A stretch of DNA of 64,000 nt from Meconema thalassinum (taxonomy: Eukaryota > Arthropoda > Insecta > Orthoptera > Tettigoniidae). The translations under genes were made by a program, and so were the position numbers. Positions 33,524 through 44,508 of this stretch are shown here, one piece after another. The first letter of the stretch is position 1. Each line of letters starts with the position of its first letter. Under the pieces are notes generated by a model. It was not told the origin of the DNA. It did not search any database and saw only the letters and a list, made by a program, of their open reading frames with translations. The DNA lies in the NCBI GenBank assembly GCA_946902985.2, contig OX336399.1:162608911-162672910 (forward strand), read 5' to 3'.

Positions 33524-34507
33524 GGTTGGTTCCTCAGTTTAGGGGCTGCGACAACGCGGTCATCTAACCCCGTGTACATTGGGTGAGTGTAGAATCTGTC
33601 TGATAAACGGTGTGAATTGTAGTGGCTGTAGTAGTCTTAATTCAGGTAAGGACTGCAGACGGACAATTTCAAACAGTAGTTCCTAATGTTGCTACCAGGT
33701 ACTACCGTCAACGACACCTAGCTGCGAACTTGTCTACTAGATGCCACCCCAACCAGCAACTCGCAACGAACGTTGGAACTTCCCCTCCAAAGGAAAGCAT
33801 ACTGAGGGATTTTAGCTCTCTTAGAAAATCCGACGACTTTGGCCGGCTTTGAAACCGCGACCTTGGGCATGGACATTCTGCATGCTACCAGTTACGTCAC
33901 CGAAGCCGCTTCCCACTTAGATGAAAATACTGAATCTGATCTCGTGCAAGTGCGTTGTCATGGCAACGTCTGATGGCTCATCCCTCATCAATTTAGTAGT
34001 GTTGCCATGGCAACCTCTGATAGCTCTTGGCATTTTCTTATAATTCCGAAATCATTTTTCTCATCCCTTGGCATAATGGTGGGTCATATCAAAAATTCTT
34101 TCAGACAAAAGTTTTAGGTAATTATTAGGGGAATATTGTCCATTTCGTACGGTTTTGATATTGTGCCTATTAAGAGAGATATGATTAATGTTTCCAGAAA
34201 AAAAACACTTTTTCCCACCCCTTTGGTCAATGGTTGGTGATATAAAAAAATCTTCAAACATAAATTTATGGGCTTTATCCGACACATAGTATGAACGTTG
34301 AACGGATTCGATATTTCACATATTAAGAGAGTTATAGCAATATTTCACTTTTTCGAAAAAAAGCCCCCCATTTTCACCCCCTTCTACCGATTTAGCCCAG
34401 TAACGAACTCGACCGAGATTTTATAGGTATATATATTCGGTAAAAGGTGATTGGTGAAAAATTACGGCAGTTATCGTGTCCACAAGAAACTGATATATAT
34501 ATACATA

Positions 34508-35968
34508 CACACATCAAAAAAGTTTTGCATCACCTCGGTTCCAAGAGTTCCGGAACCGTTAAATACAAAGGGAATAGAGATCAACACAAACAACATTTCA
34601 GCTCGTTTTATTGCTCATGAGACCCACACATTGCATGTTGTACCATCATACAGCTAGACTTTCAGCATTTGTGGTCCAGATTGCAGTACACACCACTACC
34701 TCTAATACCCAGTAGCACGTCCTCTTGCATTGATGCATGCCTGTATTCGCCGTGGCATACTATCCACAAGTTCATCAAGACACTGTTGGTCCAAATTGTC
34801 CCACTCCTCAACGACAATTCGGCGTAAATCTCTCAGAGTGGTTGGTGGGTCAAGACGTCCATAATCAGCCCTTTTCAACATATCCCAGGCATGTTCGATA
34901 GGGTTCATGTCTGGCGAACATGCTGGCCACTGTAGTCGAGCGATGTCGTTATCTTGAAGGAACGCATTCACAAGATGTGCACGATGAGGTCGAGAATTGT
35001 CGTCCATGAAGACAAATGCCTCTCCAATATTCTGCCGATATGGTTGCACTATGGGTCGGAGGATGTCATTCAGGTATCGTAAAGCCGTTTCGGAGCCTTC
35101 CATGACCACCAGTGGCGTACGTCGGCCCCACATAATGCCACCCCAAAACATCAGGGAACCACCACCTTGCTGCACTCGCTGGACAGTGTGTCTAAGACGT
35201 TCAGCCTGACCAGGGTGCCTCCAAACACGTCTCCGACGATTGTCTGGTTGAAGGCATATGCGACACTCATCGGTGAAGAGAACGTGATGCCAATTCCGTG
35301 GGGTCCATTCAGCATGTTGTTGGGCCCATCTGTACCGCGCTGCATGGTGTCGGGGTTGCAAAGCTGGACCTCGCCATGGACGTCGGGAGTGAAGTTGCGC
35401 ATCATGCAGCCTATTGCGCACAGTTTGAGTTGAAACACGACGTCCTGTGGCTGAACGAAACGCATTATTCAACATGGTGGCATTGCTGTCAGGGTTCCTC
35501 CGAGCGGCAATCCGTAAGTAGCGGTCATCCACTACAGTAGTAGCCCTTGGGCGGCCTGAGCGAGGCCTGTCATCGACAGTTCCTGTATCTCTGTACCTCC
35601 TCCATGTCCGAACAACATCGCTTTGGTTCACTCTGAGACGCCTGGAAACTTCCCTTGTTGAGAGCCCTTCTTGACACAAAGTAACAATGCGGACGCGATC
35701 GAACTGCGGTATTGACCTTCTAGGCATGGTAGAACTACAGACAACATGAGCAGCGTACCTTCGTCCTGGTGGAATGACTGGAACTGATCGGCTGTCGTAC
35801 CCCCTCCGTCTAATAGGCCCTGCTCATGCATGGTTGTTTACATCTTTGAGCAGTTTTAGTGACATCTATGAACAGTCAAAGGGACTGTATCTTGGATACA
35901 AACACAGTCAACGTCTATATGCCGGAGATCTGGGAACCGAGGTGATGCAAAACTTTTTTTGATGTGTG
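34508..35968 (-). mobile_element. Tc1-type transposon, 1461 bp, apparently complete
   Basis: Terminal inverted repeats of 35/36 bases, CACACATCAAAAAAGTTTTG continuing GCATCACCTCGGTTCC (34508-34542; 35933-35968, one extra T at the right). TA flanks on both sides (34506-34507, 35969-35970) are the Tc1/mariner target duplication. The transposase frame inside is uninterrupted. Nearly identical ends and an open ORF indicate recent arrival. The empty site is readable at 33355-33400 in copy 1 of the host repeat. Confidence 0.93.
34702..35727 (-). CDS. Tc1-family DD34E transposase, intact ORF
   Basis: 341 codons with no stop. It would cut and reinsert its own element at TA sites after nuclear import. 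Residues 1-60 form a helix-turn-helix (FDRVRIVTLCQEGLSTREVS, then SDVVRTWRRYRDTGTV) followed by the GRPR motif (SGRPRAT, 57-63) and a second HTH around 75-110. The catalytic triad is visible: D153 (VLFTDECRI), D243 (FVFMDDNSRPH) and E278 (SPDMNPIEHAWD), with 34 residues between the last two. GGGSLMFWGGI (188-198) is the expected Gly-rich box. The length suits the family. The start MPRRSIPQFD is the usual kind of Tc1 start, and the C-terminus is complete (ARGRATGY). Its DNA is notably more GC-rich than the host repeat. Activity is inferred, not shown. Confidence 0.95.
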   Translation of the reverse strand: MPRRSIPQFDRVRIVTLCQEGLSTREVSRRLRVNQSDVVRTWRRYRDTGTVDDRPRSGRPRATTVVDDRYLRIAARRNPDSNATMLNNAFRSATGRRVSTQTVRNRLHDAQLHSRRPWRGPALQPRHHAARYRWAQQHAEWTPRNWHHVLFTDECRICLQPDNRRRRVWRHPGQAERLRHTVQRVQQGGGSLMFWGGIMWGRRTPLVVMEGSETALRYLNDILRPIVQPYRQNIGEAFVFMDDNSRPHRAHLVNAFLQDNDIARLQWPACSPDMNPIEHAWDMLKRADYGRLDPPTTLRDLRRIVVEEWDNLDQQCLDELVDSMPRRIQACINARGRATGY

Positions 35969-36507
35969 TATATACTTTTGAACTGACGGTGGTTTTGGGG
36001 TCTGGGGGATGTGAAACGCGAAGATATGTCGAAATTTTCCTGAAGTCGAAACATGGTAGCCTACCCATTGCAATAGTTAGATTTCTAATGAAATCTACCT
36101 CTGGTTGTTTCCTCAGTTTAGGGGCTGCGACAACGCGGTCATCTAACCCCGTGTACTTTGGGTGAGTGTAGAATCTGTCTGATAAACGGTGTGAATTGTA
36201 ATGGATGTATTAGTCTGTAATTCAGGTAAGGACTGCAGACGGTCAATTTCAAGCAGTAGTTCCTAATGTTGCTATCAGGTACTACAGTCAATGACACCTA
36301 GCTGTGAACTTGGCTACTAGATGCCACCCCAACCAGCAACTCGTAACGAACGTTGGAACTTCCCCTCCAAAGGAAAGCATACTGAGGGATTTTAGCGCTC
36401 TTAGAAAATCCGACGACTTCGGCCGGCTTTGAAACCGCTACCTTGGGCATAGACATTCTGCATGCTACCAGTTACGTCACCGAAGCCGCTTCCCACTTAG
36501 TCAGATG

Positions 36508-36819
36508 TCAAAGTCAACCCCTGGCACCATCCAGCCCTTGACGGGCTAAGGCCGACCAAGCGACCGCTGCCCAGCCATTTGGCCTGCAGATATTGGGGTG
36601 ACGCTTGATCAGCGCGTCGGGTCCCCTCGGCCGTTAATATTGGTATTCGTGATCGGGGTGCTGTCTCACTGTCAGACAGCTACTCAATTGTCCTCACGAG
36701 GCTGTGTGCACCCCGTTCCAACCCTCACGTCAGTTTTAAAATCCCTGACGGAGCCGGGGATCGAACCCGGGGCCTCCGGGTGAGAGGCAGGCGCGCTACC
36801 CCAACACCACGGGGCCGGC
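36508..36819 (-). mobile_element. SINE family B, 11-bp TSD, within repeat copy 3
   Basis: The head at the right gives, on the minus strand, GGGGTAGCGCGCCTGCCTCT and CCCGGGTTCGATCCCCGGCT. TTAGTCAGATG is duplicated exactly at 36497-36507 and 36820-36830; the corresponding single site is at about 32769-32779 in copy 1. Confidence 0.88.
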
Positions 36820-37399
36820 TTAGTCAGATGGAAATACTGAATCTGATCTCGTACAAGTGCGTTGTCATGGCAACGGCTCATCCCTCATCAATTTAGTAGT
36901 GTTGCCATGGCAACCTCTGATAGCTCTTGGCATTTTCTTATAATTCCGAAATCATTTTTCTCATCCCTTGACGTAATGGTGGGTCATATCAAAAATTCTT
37001 TCAGACAAAAGTTTTAGGTAATTATTAGGGGAATATTGTCCATTTTGTACGGTTTTGATATTGTGCCTATTAAGAGAGATATGATTAATGTTTCCCGAAA
37101 AACCCACTTTTTTCCACCCCTTTGGTCAATGATTGGTGCTATCAAAAAACTTATTTGACATTAATTGTTGGCACTTATCCGACACATATTATGAACTTTG
37201 AATGGATTCGATATTTCACGTATTAAGAGAGTTATAGCGAAATTTCAATTTTTCGAAAAAAAGCCCCCCATTTTCACCCCCTTCGACCGATTTTGCCCAT
37301 TAACGAACTCGACCGAGAGTTTATAGGGATACATATTATGTAAAAAATTCAAAGTGATTGGTGCAAAATTACGGCAGTTATCGTGTCCACAAGAAACTG

Positions 37400-37430
<31 letters not shown>

Positions 37431-37431
<1 letters not shown>

Positions 37432-39153
37432 AGTGGTGGAAATATTTATTGCATCACCTTCTAAAATTGACATTTTTTAAATAATAATTGAATAACTAAC
37501 CTAAATTGGCCTGAAATCCCTCTACTTCTATCAGAAATGAATATACGCAGTAATGTTTGTCAATTTTATTTTATTCTCTATTTTTGTTCGTATAAAAAGT
37601 ATTTTTAAAAATAATTTGACACTTTCTTGAAAAATGGGTGTAGGAGGATATGTCAGCTATTCTGTTTGTCCTTCTGAAATATGAATACTAATGTTGAAAC
37701 AAACCCTGCGTATTAATGTTGTAACATGACACTGATCAATTTTAGTGTTAGTTTATACACAATTGCCTTATATGAATGCACTGTTGCCATTTCATACTTT
37801 GTTGCTCCACCACGCGCCTTAATCACCCCTTGGCATCCTGAAGGCATTGAAAGAATTAACTTTTGACAGTACTTCTCACTCAGTTCATGAATCCACACAC
37901 GAACAAGGCCCTCCAACAGTTCCCGTTTATTCCGTGGCATCTTTTTGGTGATAACATTGCCCATAACCTTCCAACAGTTCTCAATAGGATTGAGATCTGG
38001 GCTGTTTCCAGGGCACTCTAACACTTGAACCCCATTTTGTCGAAGGAAGGATTTTACCTGAATTGTAAAAATATGTGATAATTAACCAAGAATGGCATCA
38101 GCTTCGTGCTTGGTATAATTATTAATCATAGGAATCACCTTCAAAGCTCTATATCAAGGAGCGGAGTCATCCTGAAAAATGCATCTGGAAACACCTCCAA
38201 ACTGGCCTCTTATTGTGGGCATAAGCTTACTTTCAAGGATGCTTATGTAGACATCCGCGTTGACAGTGCCATTTATTATGAAGTTCAGACGAACTACTCT
38301 GTGATTAGAAACAACCCCCCCCCCCCCCCCCCCTCCCCCGAGACCATCTGTCCTTGTGGGTGTTTGACAGTAAGTGTTATACATGATGGTAAAAATTCTT
38401 CACCTTTTCTTCGATGCACAAACACTTTTCCATCTGAGTCATGCAGATTAAGTTTGGGCTGGTCTGAAAAGATTACTCTGTTCCACGTCTCTGGTGTCCA
38501 TGTCACATGTGCTTTTGCCCATTTTAGCCGCTGTTGTCGCAGTTTCTTGGGCAATAAAGGCTTCTTTTTAGGTCGACGGGCTGAGAGTCCAGCTTTCAGT
38601 AGTCTATTTCTTACAGTTCTACTGATTACTGAGATGACGCACATTTCTTCCCAGTCTCGCTTTAGTTCAGTTGATGACTTGTGACGATCTTTGGGCGAAA
38701 GCCTTTTCAATATCCTGTCTTGTTTGGCAGTAGACGCCCTAATCGACCTCTTCCTTTCTCTCGATCAATATTTCCTTCCTCCCTGTATTTTTTCAGTAAC
38801 CTTGAAATTGAAACCAGTCTTGAGGCCATCTCTCTGGTGCTGAGACCAACAGACGAATAAGCAACTAGAGCAGCTTTCTTTTCTGGCGTTAATTCAACTG
38901 ACCTGCCCATCTTCTCACTGCAAAGTCTCAACTCTAAATGACTGTATAAACACTGGCATCATTGTAAAAACAAACGACAACAACAAAGAGTTGTGTATTG
39001 TTGGAAGAAATGTGAGAAGAAGTCAAACTATCAAGGCAACAATGTGTCTACAATGTTTGACAACGATTAGACTGGTATAACCTGAAGCAAACAGCTGTAA
39101 AAGACAAAATTACGAAGTAATTAATGGTGATGCAATAAATATTTCCACCACTG
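37431..39153 (-). mobile_element. Tc1-type transposon, 1723 bp, inactive
   Basis: Perfect 28-bp inverted ends beginning CAGTGGTGGAAATATTTATT (37431-37458; 39126-39153) with TA on both sides (37429-37430; 39154-39155). It sits in the same TA-rich tract of its host repeat as the other Tc1 does in copy 2. The transposase inside is broken. Confidence 0.9.
37713..38910 (-). pseudogene. Tc1-type transposase, frameshifted
   Basis: On the minus strand: MGRSVELTPEKKAALVAYSS (N-terminal HTH, from 38910), DRHKSSTELKRDWE and TVRNRLLKAGLSARRPKKKP (second HTH and linker), VTWTPETWNRVIFSDQPKLN with the first catalytic Asp, FQDDSAP with the second Asp, then VLECPGNSPDLNPIENCW with the Glu, and a C-terminus ending ARGGATKY. 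The parts lie in three frames. The breaks include a poly-C tract (about 38316-38333) encoding a run of glycines, and stop codons between the second Asp and Glu. The first Asp is followed by Gln instead of the usual Glu. All three catalytic residues remain recognisable. Confidence 0.85.
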
Positions 39154-39607
39154 TATATACATGCATAAATTATATATAAACTTTTGAACTGACGGTGGTT
39201 TTGGGGTCTGGGGTATGTGAAACGCGAAGATATGTCGAAATTTTCCGGAAGTCGAAACATGGGACCCATTGCAATAGTTAGCTTTCTAATGAAATCTACC
39301 TAAAAGCCTGTGGGAAAGTCGGGGCTATTTTTTTAGCGCATTACATTGGTTTTGGGCAGTGGGTACTGCCTATACAACGTCCTCACAATGTCGAGTACAT
39401 CCCAATTCCAGCCCTCGCTACATTTCTGGCCGAGCGGGAATTGAACCACACTGCCGCTTAGTCATTATTTGAATGTCAATTAGTTTTTAATTCATACAAC
39501 ATTACCCATGAGTACCGGACAATTTTTGACTACCGTTAGCCATAGGTGTGACAAATTTTCTGCCTGTCATAATATCTCAAATACAGCTATGATTAGATAT
39601 CAGAAAA

Positions 39608-39910
39608 ATGAAAATATACAGCCTGCTTCCAGTCGGCCGACCGGGTCAGGGAATTGAATGAGGATATGAACTGAGCCGGCTGCCTAAGCCTGTCGCACTC
39701 CCCTGGGGCAGTGATTAAATGAATGACAGATGAAATGAAATATCCACTATCTAGTGGAGAATGTTGATGGAATGAAATTGTGAGAGGGAGAACCGGAGAA
39801 AAATCTGTCTGCCTCCACTTTTTCCAGCACAAATCTCACATGGAGTGACTGCGATATGAACCACGGACCCAGCGGTGAGAGGCCAGCGTGCTGCCGCCTA
39901 AGCCCCGGAT
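39608..39910 (-). mobile_element. SINE family G
   Basis: Collinear with 10768-11105: GAAAATATACAGCCTGCTTC, GGCCGACCGGGTCAGGGAAT, AATCTGTCTGCCTCC and, at the head, GATATGAACCACGGACCCAG. The 39301-39607 stretch before it has a tRNA-like GGAATTGAACCACACTGCCG but no clear family. Confidence 0.6.
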
Positions 39911-40849
39911 GCTCGATGATTAGATATCTATAATAACAATGTCAAAGATAACTTACCTCTAATTTTGTCAAAATTTTAATCCATGTAAATTCTCAGAGAA
40001 AACAGATCTAAAAGGAAATGGTTTCAGTGAGAGCCTTGTCTATAGAACGGAGCTTCGCCAGGCCGTGTGACGGTTGGAGAGTGATTAGTCACCGCCAGTT
40101 GACTAGCATTTGCCGAGTACACAAGGGCGAGAAGCCCTGAATGCTGCCATTGCATTTTTTAATACAATCGGAGCTGACAAGATACCTTATTTGCGATAAT
40201 TATGACTTGTGATGAAGTACTGTAGGCTATCTCGTATCCCGTAAACATGGTTAGGTATAGAACAATACATCGAATTTTCCTAGTGGACACTAATCTTCTC
40301 AAAAAGAAGTATTTCAGTAAATGCGTTCGTAAGTTTCAGAGCCGTGCGATTTTCACTTATGGGAGGATCTGAAACAAAATGTATAAGGTGCGTTCAGAAA
40401 GTAACGAGCCGGAGGCATAATTACAGAAACCAGTAGAGCTCAGCAACTCTAACTGAAACCCCGGAAAAAATGCGAACTAAAAGTACTTCCCCCCTGCCCG
40501 CTATGACCTACTCAAGCAAGACCAATATCTGTGCAGAGGGGTGTAGTCCATCGCTGGCCGAGAGCCAATAGATGAGTTGACAAGCCAGCGTTGCCAAAGA
40601 CGGGCTGCATGTCAGTTCACATCCAATCGTCACGGAAGACGTTTCCGTAAAGCCAACATTGATACGTTCGCTCCGCGCTTCGCTTTGCCACACAGTGAAC
40701 GGCCTGGCAACACCGAGCTTGACGCCCGTATCACCAACCCCAAATATGCATCGCTGCCAGCTGTATTATATTGTTGTACGCACTGCATTGAGTGAGATTG
40801 TCGAAGACCTCGTTTCTAGAGTGTATTAATAAATATTTAGTGTAAAGTT

Positions 40850-42229
40850 ATGGCAAGTGGTAAGAACAAAGTTGTTCATAGTGAAGCGAGAGAGGTCGTA
40901 AACAATGTAATTGCGTTCTGTGATTTAGAGAAGGCAGCAAATTCATTTAGCTTACCGGTCAGTCAGGCAACAAAACGAGCTGCAGCAGCAACAGGGAAAT
41001 CTGAGTCATTTATTAAGAAAATCAGAAAGGAGAAGACATTGACCGACATAAATGAGAAGTTATCCACTCCCGGTAAAAACAGAGTGGTGAATAAGAAGAT
41101 TATACTAGATGACATGGATAAGTGCATCATTAGGCGGAAAATTCAAGAGTATTACGTAGTGAAGAAGGAGATACCAACAGTAGGAAAATTACGATCTGTT
41201 CTCCACGATGAGATAGATTACAAGGGGAGTCGCGAACATCTGAGACAAGTGCTTCATTCGATAGGTTTCAAATTCAAGAAGTGTCAGAATAAAAGGAAAA
41301 TATTAAAGGAAAAAGGTGATATTGTGTTTAAGAGATCAGTGTACCTGAGAATCTTACAAGAGAATGACGAGCTAGGTGACAAGAAAAGACCTGTTATATT
41401 CTTGGACGAAACTTATATCCATCCATCATACACGGTAAAGAAGTGTTGGCAGGACGAAGCAACTGAAGGTGTCCTGACTTCAGACAGTGCAGGCCAGAGG
41501 TGGATCATAATTCACGCGGGCAGTGAAAACGGGTTTGTACCAGGCGGACTGTGCATGTTCAAATCTAAAACTAAATCTGGTGATTACCACGATGAAATGA
41601 ACAGCAAGAACTTCATGACCTGGCTTAAAACACAACTGGTACCGAATATACCAGATAATTGTATCATAGTGATGGACAATGCGTCGTACCACACAGTGCA
41701 GATTAATAAAGCACCTACATCAAACAGCAGGAAATACGAAATCCAGACCTGGCTAACGACGAATAACATCACTTTCAATGAGAGCCTACGCAAATATGAA
41801 CTACTGAACGTAGTGAAATTGCATAAACCAGCGCCAGTATTCGCCGTGGACGATTACTTGAAGTCATTGGGTCACTCAGTGGTACGATTACCTCCATATC
41901 ACTGTGATCTGAACCCTATAGAATTAATATGGAGTGTTGTGAAGCGTCGCATTGCTGACAAGAATGTGAACCAGTCATCCAAGGACATAGAGCGTATTAC
42001 AAGGGACGCTTTTGCGACGGTTACGGAGGAAGAATGGAAAAAGGAGTGTGGTCACGTCGATAAGTTACGAGCCGAGTATTGGAAGAGGGACGGATTGCTG
42101 GAAGACATGGAAGAATTCATAATCTATATTGGCAATGACAGTGACAGTGAATCAGACTCTGAAAATGATTCAAGCAGTGACGGTTCAGTTCAGAGTGTAA
42201 TGTCAGGAATAGAGGAATTACAAGATTAG
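40850..42229 (+). CDS. IS630/Tc1-mariner superfamily transposase with wide D-E spacing (about DD81E)
   Basis: 459 codons, open throughout. The triad can be read: D186 in PVIFLDETYIHPSYT, D276 in CIIVMDNASYH, and E358 in YHCDLNPIELIWSVVKRRIA. There are 81 residues between the second Asp and the Glu, against 34 for Tc1. The extra stretch (about 283-335: KYEIQTWLTTNNITF, LLNVVKLHKPAPVFAVDDYL) looks like an inserted helical segment. The N-terminal 60-130 region is basic with HTH-like character (SQATKRAAAATGKSESFIKK). The C-terminus is a Ser/Asp/Glu-rich tail (427-446). A published DD82E group (Sailor) has comparable spacing; membership is inference. The start follows TATTTAGTGTAAAGTT with no better upstream Met. 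Terminal repeats of its own element were not found. It lies inside a dead mariner. Confidence 0.9.
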   Translation: MASGKNKVVHSEAREVVNNVIAFCDLEKAANSFSLPVSQATKRAAAATGKSESFIKKIRKEKTLTDINEKLSTPGKNRVVNKKIILDDMDKCIIRRKIQEYYVVKKEIPTVGKLRSVLHDEIDYKGSREHLRQVLHSIGFKFKKCQNKRKILKEKGDIVFKRSVYLRILQENDELGDKKRPVIFLDETYIHPSYTVKKCWQDEATEGVLTSDSAGQRWIIIHAGSENGFVPGGLCMFKSKTKSGDYHDEMNSKNFMTWLKTQLVPNIPDNCIIVMDNASYHTVQINKAPTSNSRKYEIQTWLTTNNITFNESLRKYELLNVVKLHKPAPVFAVDDYLKSLGHSVVRLPPYHCDLNPIELIWSVVKRRIADKNVNQSSKDIERITRDAFATVTEEEWKKECGHVDKLRAEYWKRDGLLEDMEEFIIYIGNDSDSESDSENDSSSDGSVQSVMSGIEELQD

Positions 42230-42357
42230 GATTCAACTAACAGTACTAGCAATTCCTAATACCTGCTGTACAACATCGAGAACATTATCAAGAATACCCA
42301 TACACTGTAGAGCAATGACTTAAGCACTCAAAAATAGATTTTTTCATTAGTACACAA

Positions 42358-42860
42358 TATTGAAGGAGAGCCAAGAAAGGCAGATGTGAAAGTGAAAGAC
42401 GAGAGGGCCCACCCCAAAGGCAATGGAAAAAGGGGAAAAACCGGACACAGCTCAGGAATCCCTCGGGGTCGCCAACTCCCGAGCTCACCAGCTGTAAGCC
42501 CTTGAGGGTGTAGCAGTATCCAGGGTGCACCAGAACTGGTAGGGATACACACACCCTACCTCCTTGAGGGCCTTGAGGAGAAGGGAGGAGATATCATGAA
42601 CATAAAAAGAAGGTTGACCCTTCGAAGTGAGGGATCAGGAAAGATGAGAGAAGGGCCAATTAAGGCGGGAAAGGAAGAGTCTCCCTAGGCCGCGGATACC
42701 CCAATACCGTCGGGGTTGGAAGAGAACAAGAGTTGACCAAGAGAGGTCGACAGGAAAGAAGACGGAGAGAAGCCCGGCACAAGTGGAAAAAATACCGGAC
42801 TCAGCCGGGATCCCGTGGTCGCCAACCCACGTCCCACATGATGTGAGCCCGGGGGGGAAT
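42358..42860 (+). repeat. Interspersed repeat C
   Basis: CACCCCAAAGGCAATGG, GTCGCCAACTCCCGAGCTCA, AGGGTGTAGCAGTATCCAGG, GAACAAGAGTTGACCAAGAG and GGTCGCCAACCCACGTCCCA are collinear with 2755-3350. Confidence 0.55.
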
Positions 42861-42926
42861 TGTACACAATTAATACACCACATTTAGAAATAAGTTACAG
42901 CATACCGGCGGCGGTAGCTACGCACG

Positions 42927-43265
42927 CTAAAGCGCAGCTCTAGGCCATGGGGCCAAGCTCTCCGTGGACTCAGTAGACAAGGGTTCGAGCCCCACAGTCG
43001 GCCGTCCTCGAAATGGTTTTCCGTGGTTTCCCATTTTCAACTCCATATAAATGCTGGGACGGTACCTTCTGACAGGCCACGGCCGCTTCTTTCCAGATCC
43101 TTGCCCAGTTGCATTCACCATCATTCATTTCATCTCTCCTCATTAACTCATCTCATGCGGTTGGCGTCAGGAAAGGCATCCGACCGTAAAAGCCATCCGC
43201 CACAAAGACTTATCGCATATCATCCCGATTGCGTTTCTTCAACGGGAATAATAAGGGGCAGAGAT
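42927..43265 (+). mobile_element. SINE family E
   Basis: The head has AAGCTCTCCGTGGACTCAGT and GGGTTCGAGCCCCACAGTCG (B box), followed by GGTTTTCCGTGGTTTCCC and GGAAAGGCATCCGACCGTAA, a layout I associate with insect SINEs. It is the only copy of this family seen here. Confidence 0.6.
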
Positions 43266-43410
43266 ACATTTACAAATATAGCATGTGAAACATATGGTAC
43301 CGGTACCTTCAATGGGGAAGCTAACATAGGTTACCGGTACATTTCAAAATGTTACTCTTATGAATATAATCAATGATCCAGTAAAGATTATTTAAATCCT
43401 TTCTAAATAT

Positions 43411-43411
43411 T

Positions 43412-43467
<56 letters not shown>

Positions 43468-43469
43468 TC
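43411..43469. repeat. (TTTC)n microsatellite
   Basis: About fourteen TTTC units without interruption. Confidence 0.95.
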
Positions 43470-43911
43470 GGGACGTTATTCATTTCCCGTTTAACATACA
43501 AGGCTGTCTGGAACACACTGTTTGATTAATAGAATTAGTTAAATGGAAATATTTAAAAGTGTTGGTCTACTATTTGAAAAAAGCAGGGCACCTGAAGGAA
43601 ATAGAGGACTGTGACGTACTTTTGTCATATTTAGGCTCTTAGATCGGTGTTGTGCTTTGGTGGAAACTTATGAAGTAATCTCGAAGTGAATAAATACTGG
43701 TCTATTTACATAAAATGATGCTGATATTTACTTTAAAATGAGCGCCCATGAAGGGGATTTGATATTCCCCGTAGAAACGCTACATCAACGGCAACAGCGC
43801 GTTCATAGTCCGCTCTCTCACTCAAGCTTGCCCTCCTCTCTGTCGCACTGGCTGGCAGAGCTAGCGCTGTCAGCAGGGTCTCACTTCAAGTTGCTGAGCT
43901 CTACCTGTATG

Positions 43912-44508
43912 TTAGAAGTATTGGCCCTGGCTGTTGAGGCACTTGTCCCACTGTAACACGAGGCGGTGAATGGCTGTCTCATAAAATTCCCTGGGCTGCG
44001 ATGTGAACCAGTTCCGCACGTACAGCTGGACGTCGACGTCCGAGGTGAATCGTTGGCCCCGCCGAGCCCTTTTTAGGGAATCAAACATGGCGTAATCACA
44101 GGGAGAGAGATCTGGACTGTATGGAGAGTGGCCGAGAACCTCCCATTTGAATTTCTGCAGGAGTGCCGCGACTGTGTAGGCCGTATGAGGTCGTGCATTG
44201 TCGTGGAGCGACCACGGCGGCTATGGCGTTCACTGTCACTCGGCGGTCCTGGGTAATGAGTGCATCAACCAGCCGGACGTTGTCATCGGTAATGCAGGGG
44301 GGGGGGGGGGGGGTGCCCCAGACTGGGCATCATCGGCTAACGACACCCGTCCTTCCCTGAAGCGCTTGTGCCACTCCTTGACCCTTGCAAGGGATATGCA
44401 GTTTTCGCCGTACACTTGTGACATTCGGCGATGAATGTTCGTTCCCCCTATTCCTTCCGCTGTCAGAAACCGAACAACACCTCTTTGCTCTTCGGTTGAC
44501 GCCTCCAT
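43912..44508 (-). pseudogene. mariner DD34D transposase, internally deleted
   Basis: From MEASTEEQRGVVRFLTAEGI at 44508 the minus strand encodes the N-terminal HTH (GTNIHRRMSQVYGEN, VKEWHKRFREGRVSLADDAQ). A poly-G/C tract (44298-44314) disrupts the linker; then DDNVRLVDALITQDRRVTVN is followed, at about 44218, directly by NARPHTAYTVAALLQKFKWE, SPYSPDLSPCDYAMFD and a C-terminus LNSQGQYF. The segment with the first catalytic Asp is deleted. The remaining pair (D of the HDN motif, the first base of which is at the junction, and D of SPCDY) has 34 residues between, the mariner DD34D signature. A length near 345 residues would be normal, so about 130 are lost. Confidence 0.8.

Larger units (their letters stand above)
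33524..36102 (+). repeat. 1115-bp direct repeat, copy 2 (holds intact Tc1)
   Basis: Begins with the same GGTTGGTTCCTCAGTTTAGG. Subtracting the Tc1 (34508-35968 plus a TA) leaves 1116 bases, almost exactly the copy 1 length. The SINE A1 remnant is 33529-33910. Confidence 0.85.
36103..39300 (+). repeat. 1115-bp direct repeat, copy 3 (holds degraded Tc1 and SINE B)
   Basis: Starts GGTTGTTTCCTCAGTTTAGG and ends at GAAATCTACC, where similarity to the other copies stops (39300). Interruptions are SINE B (36508-36819) and a Tc1-type element (37431-39153). The SINE A1 remnant is 36108-36492. Confidence 0.85.

Noticed and set aside
34997..35540. Plus-strand frames opposite the Tc1 transposase
   Set aside because: Antisense shadows of the intact minus-strand transposase.
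38106..38684. 192-codon plus-strand frame
   Set aside because: It is the antisense of the Tc1 transposase relic, which explains the sequence on the minus strand.
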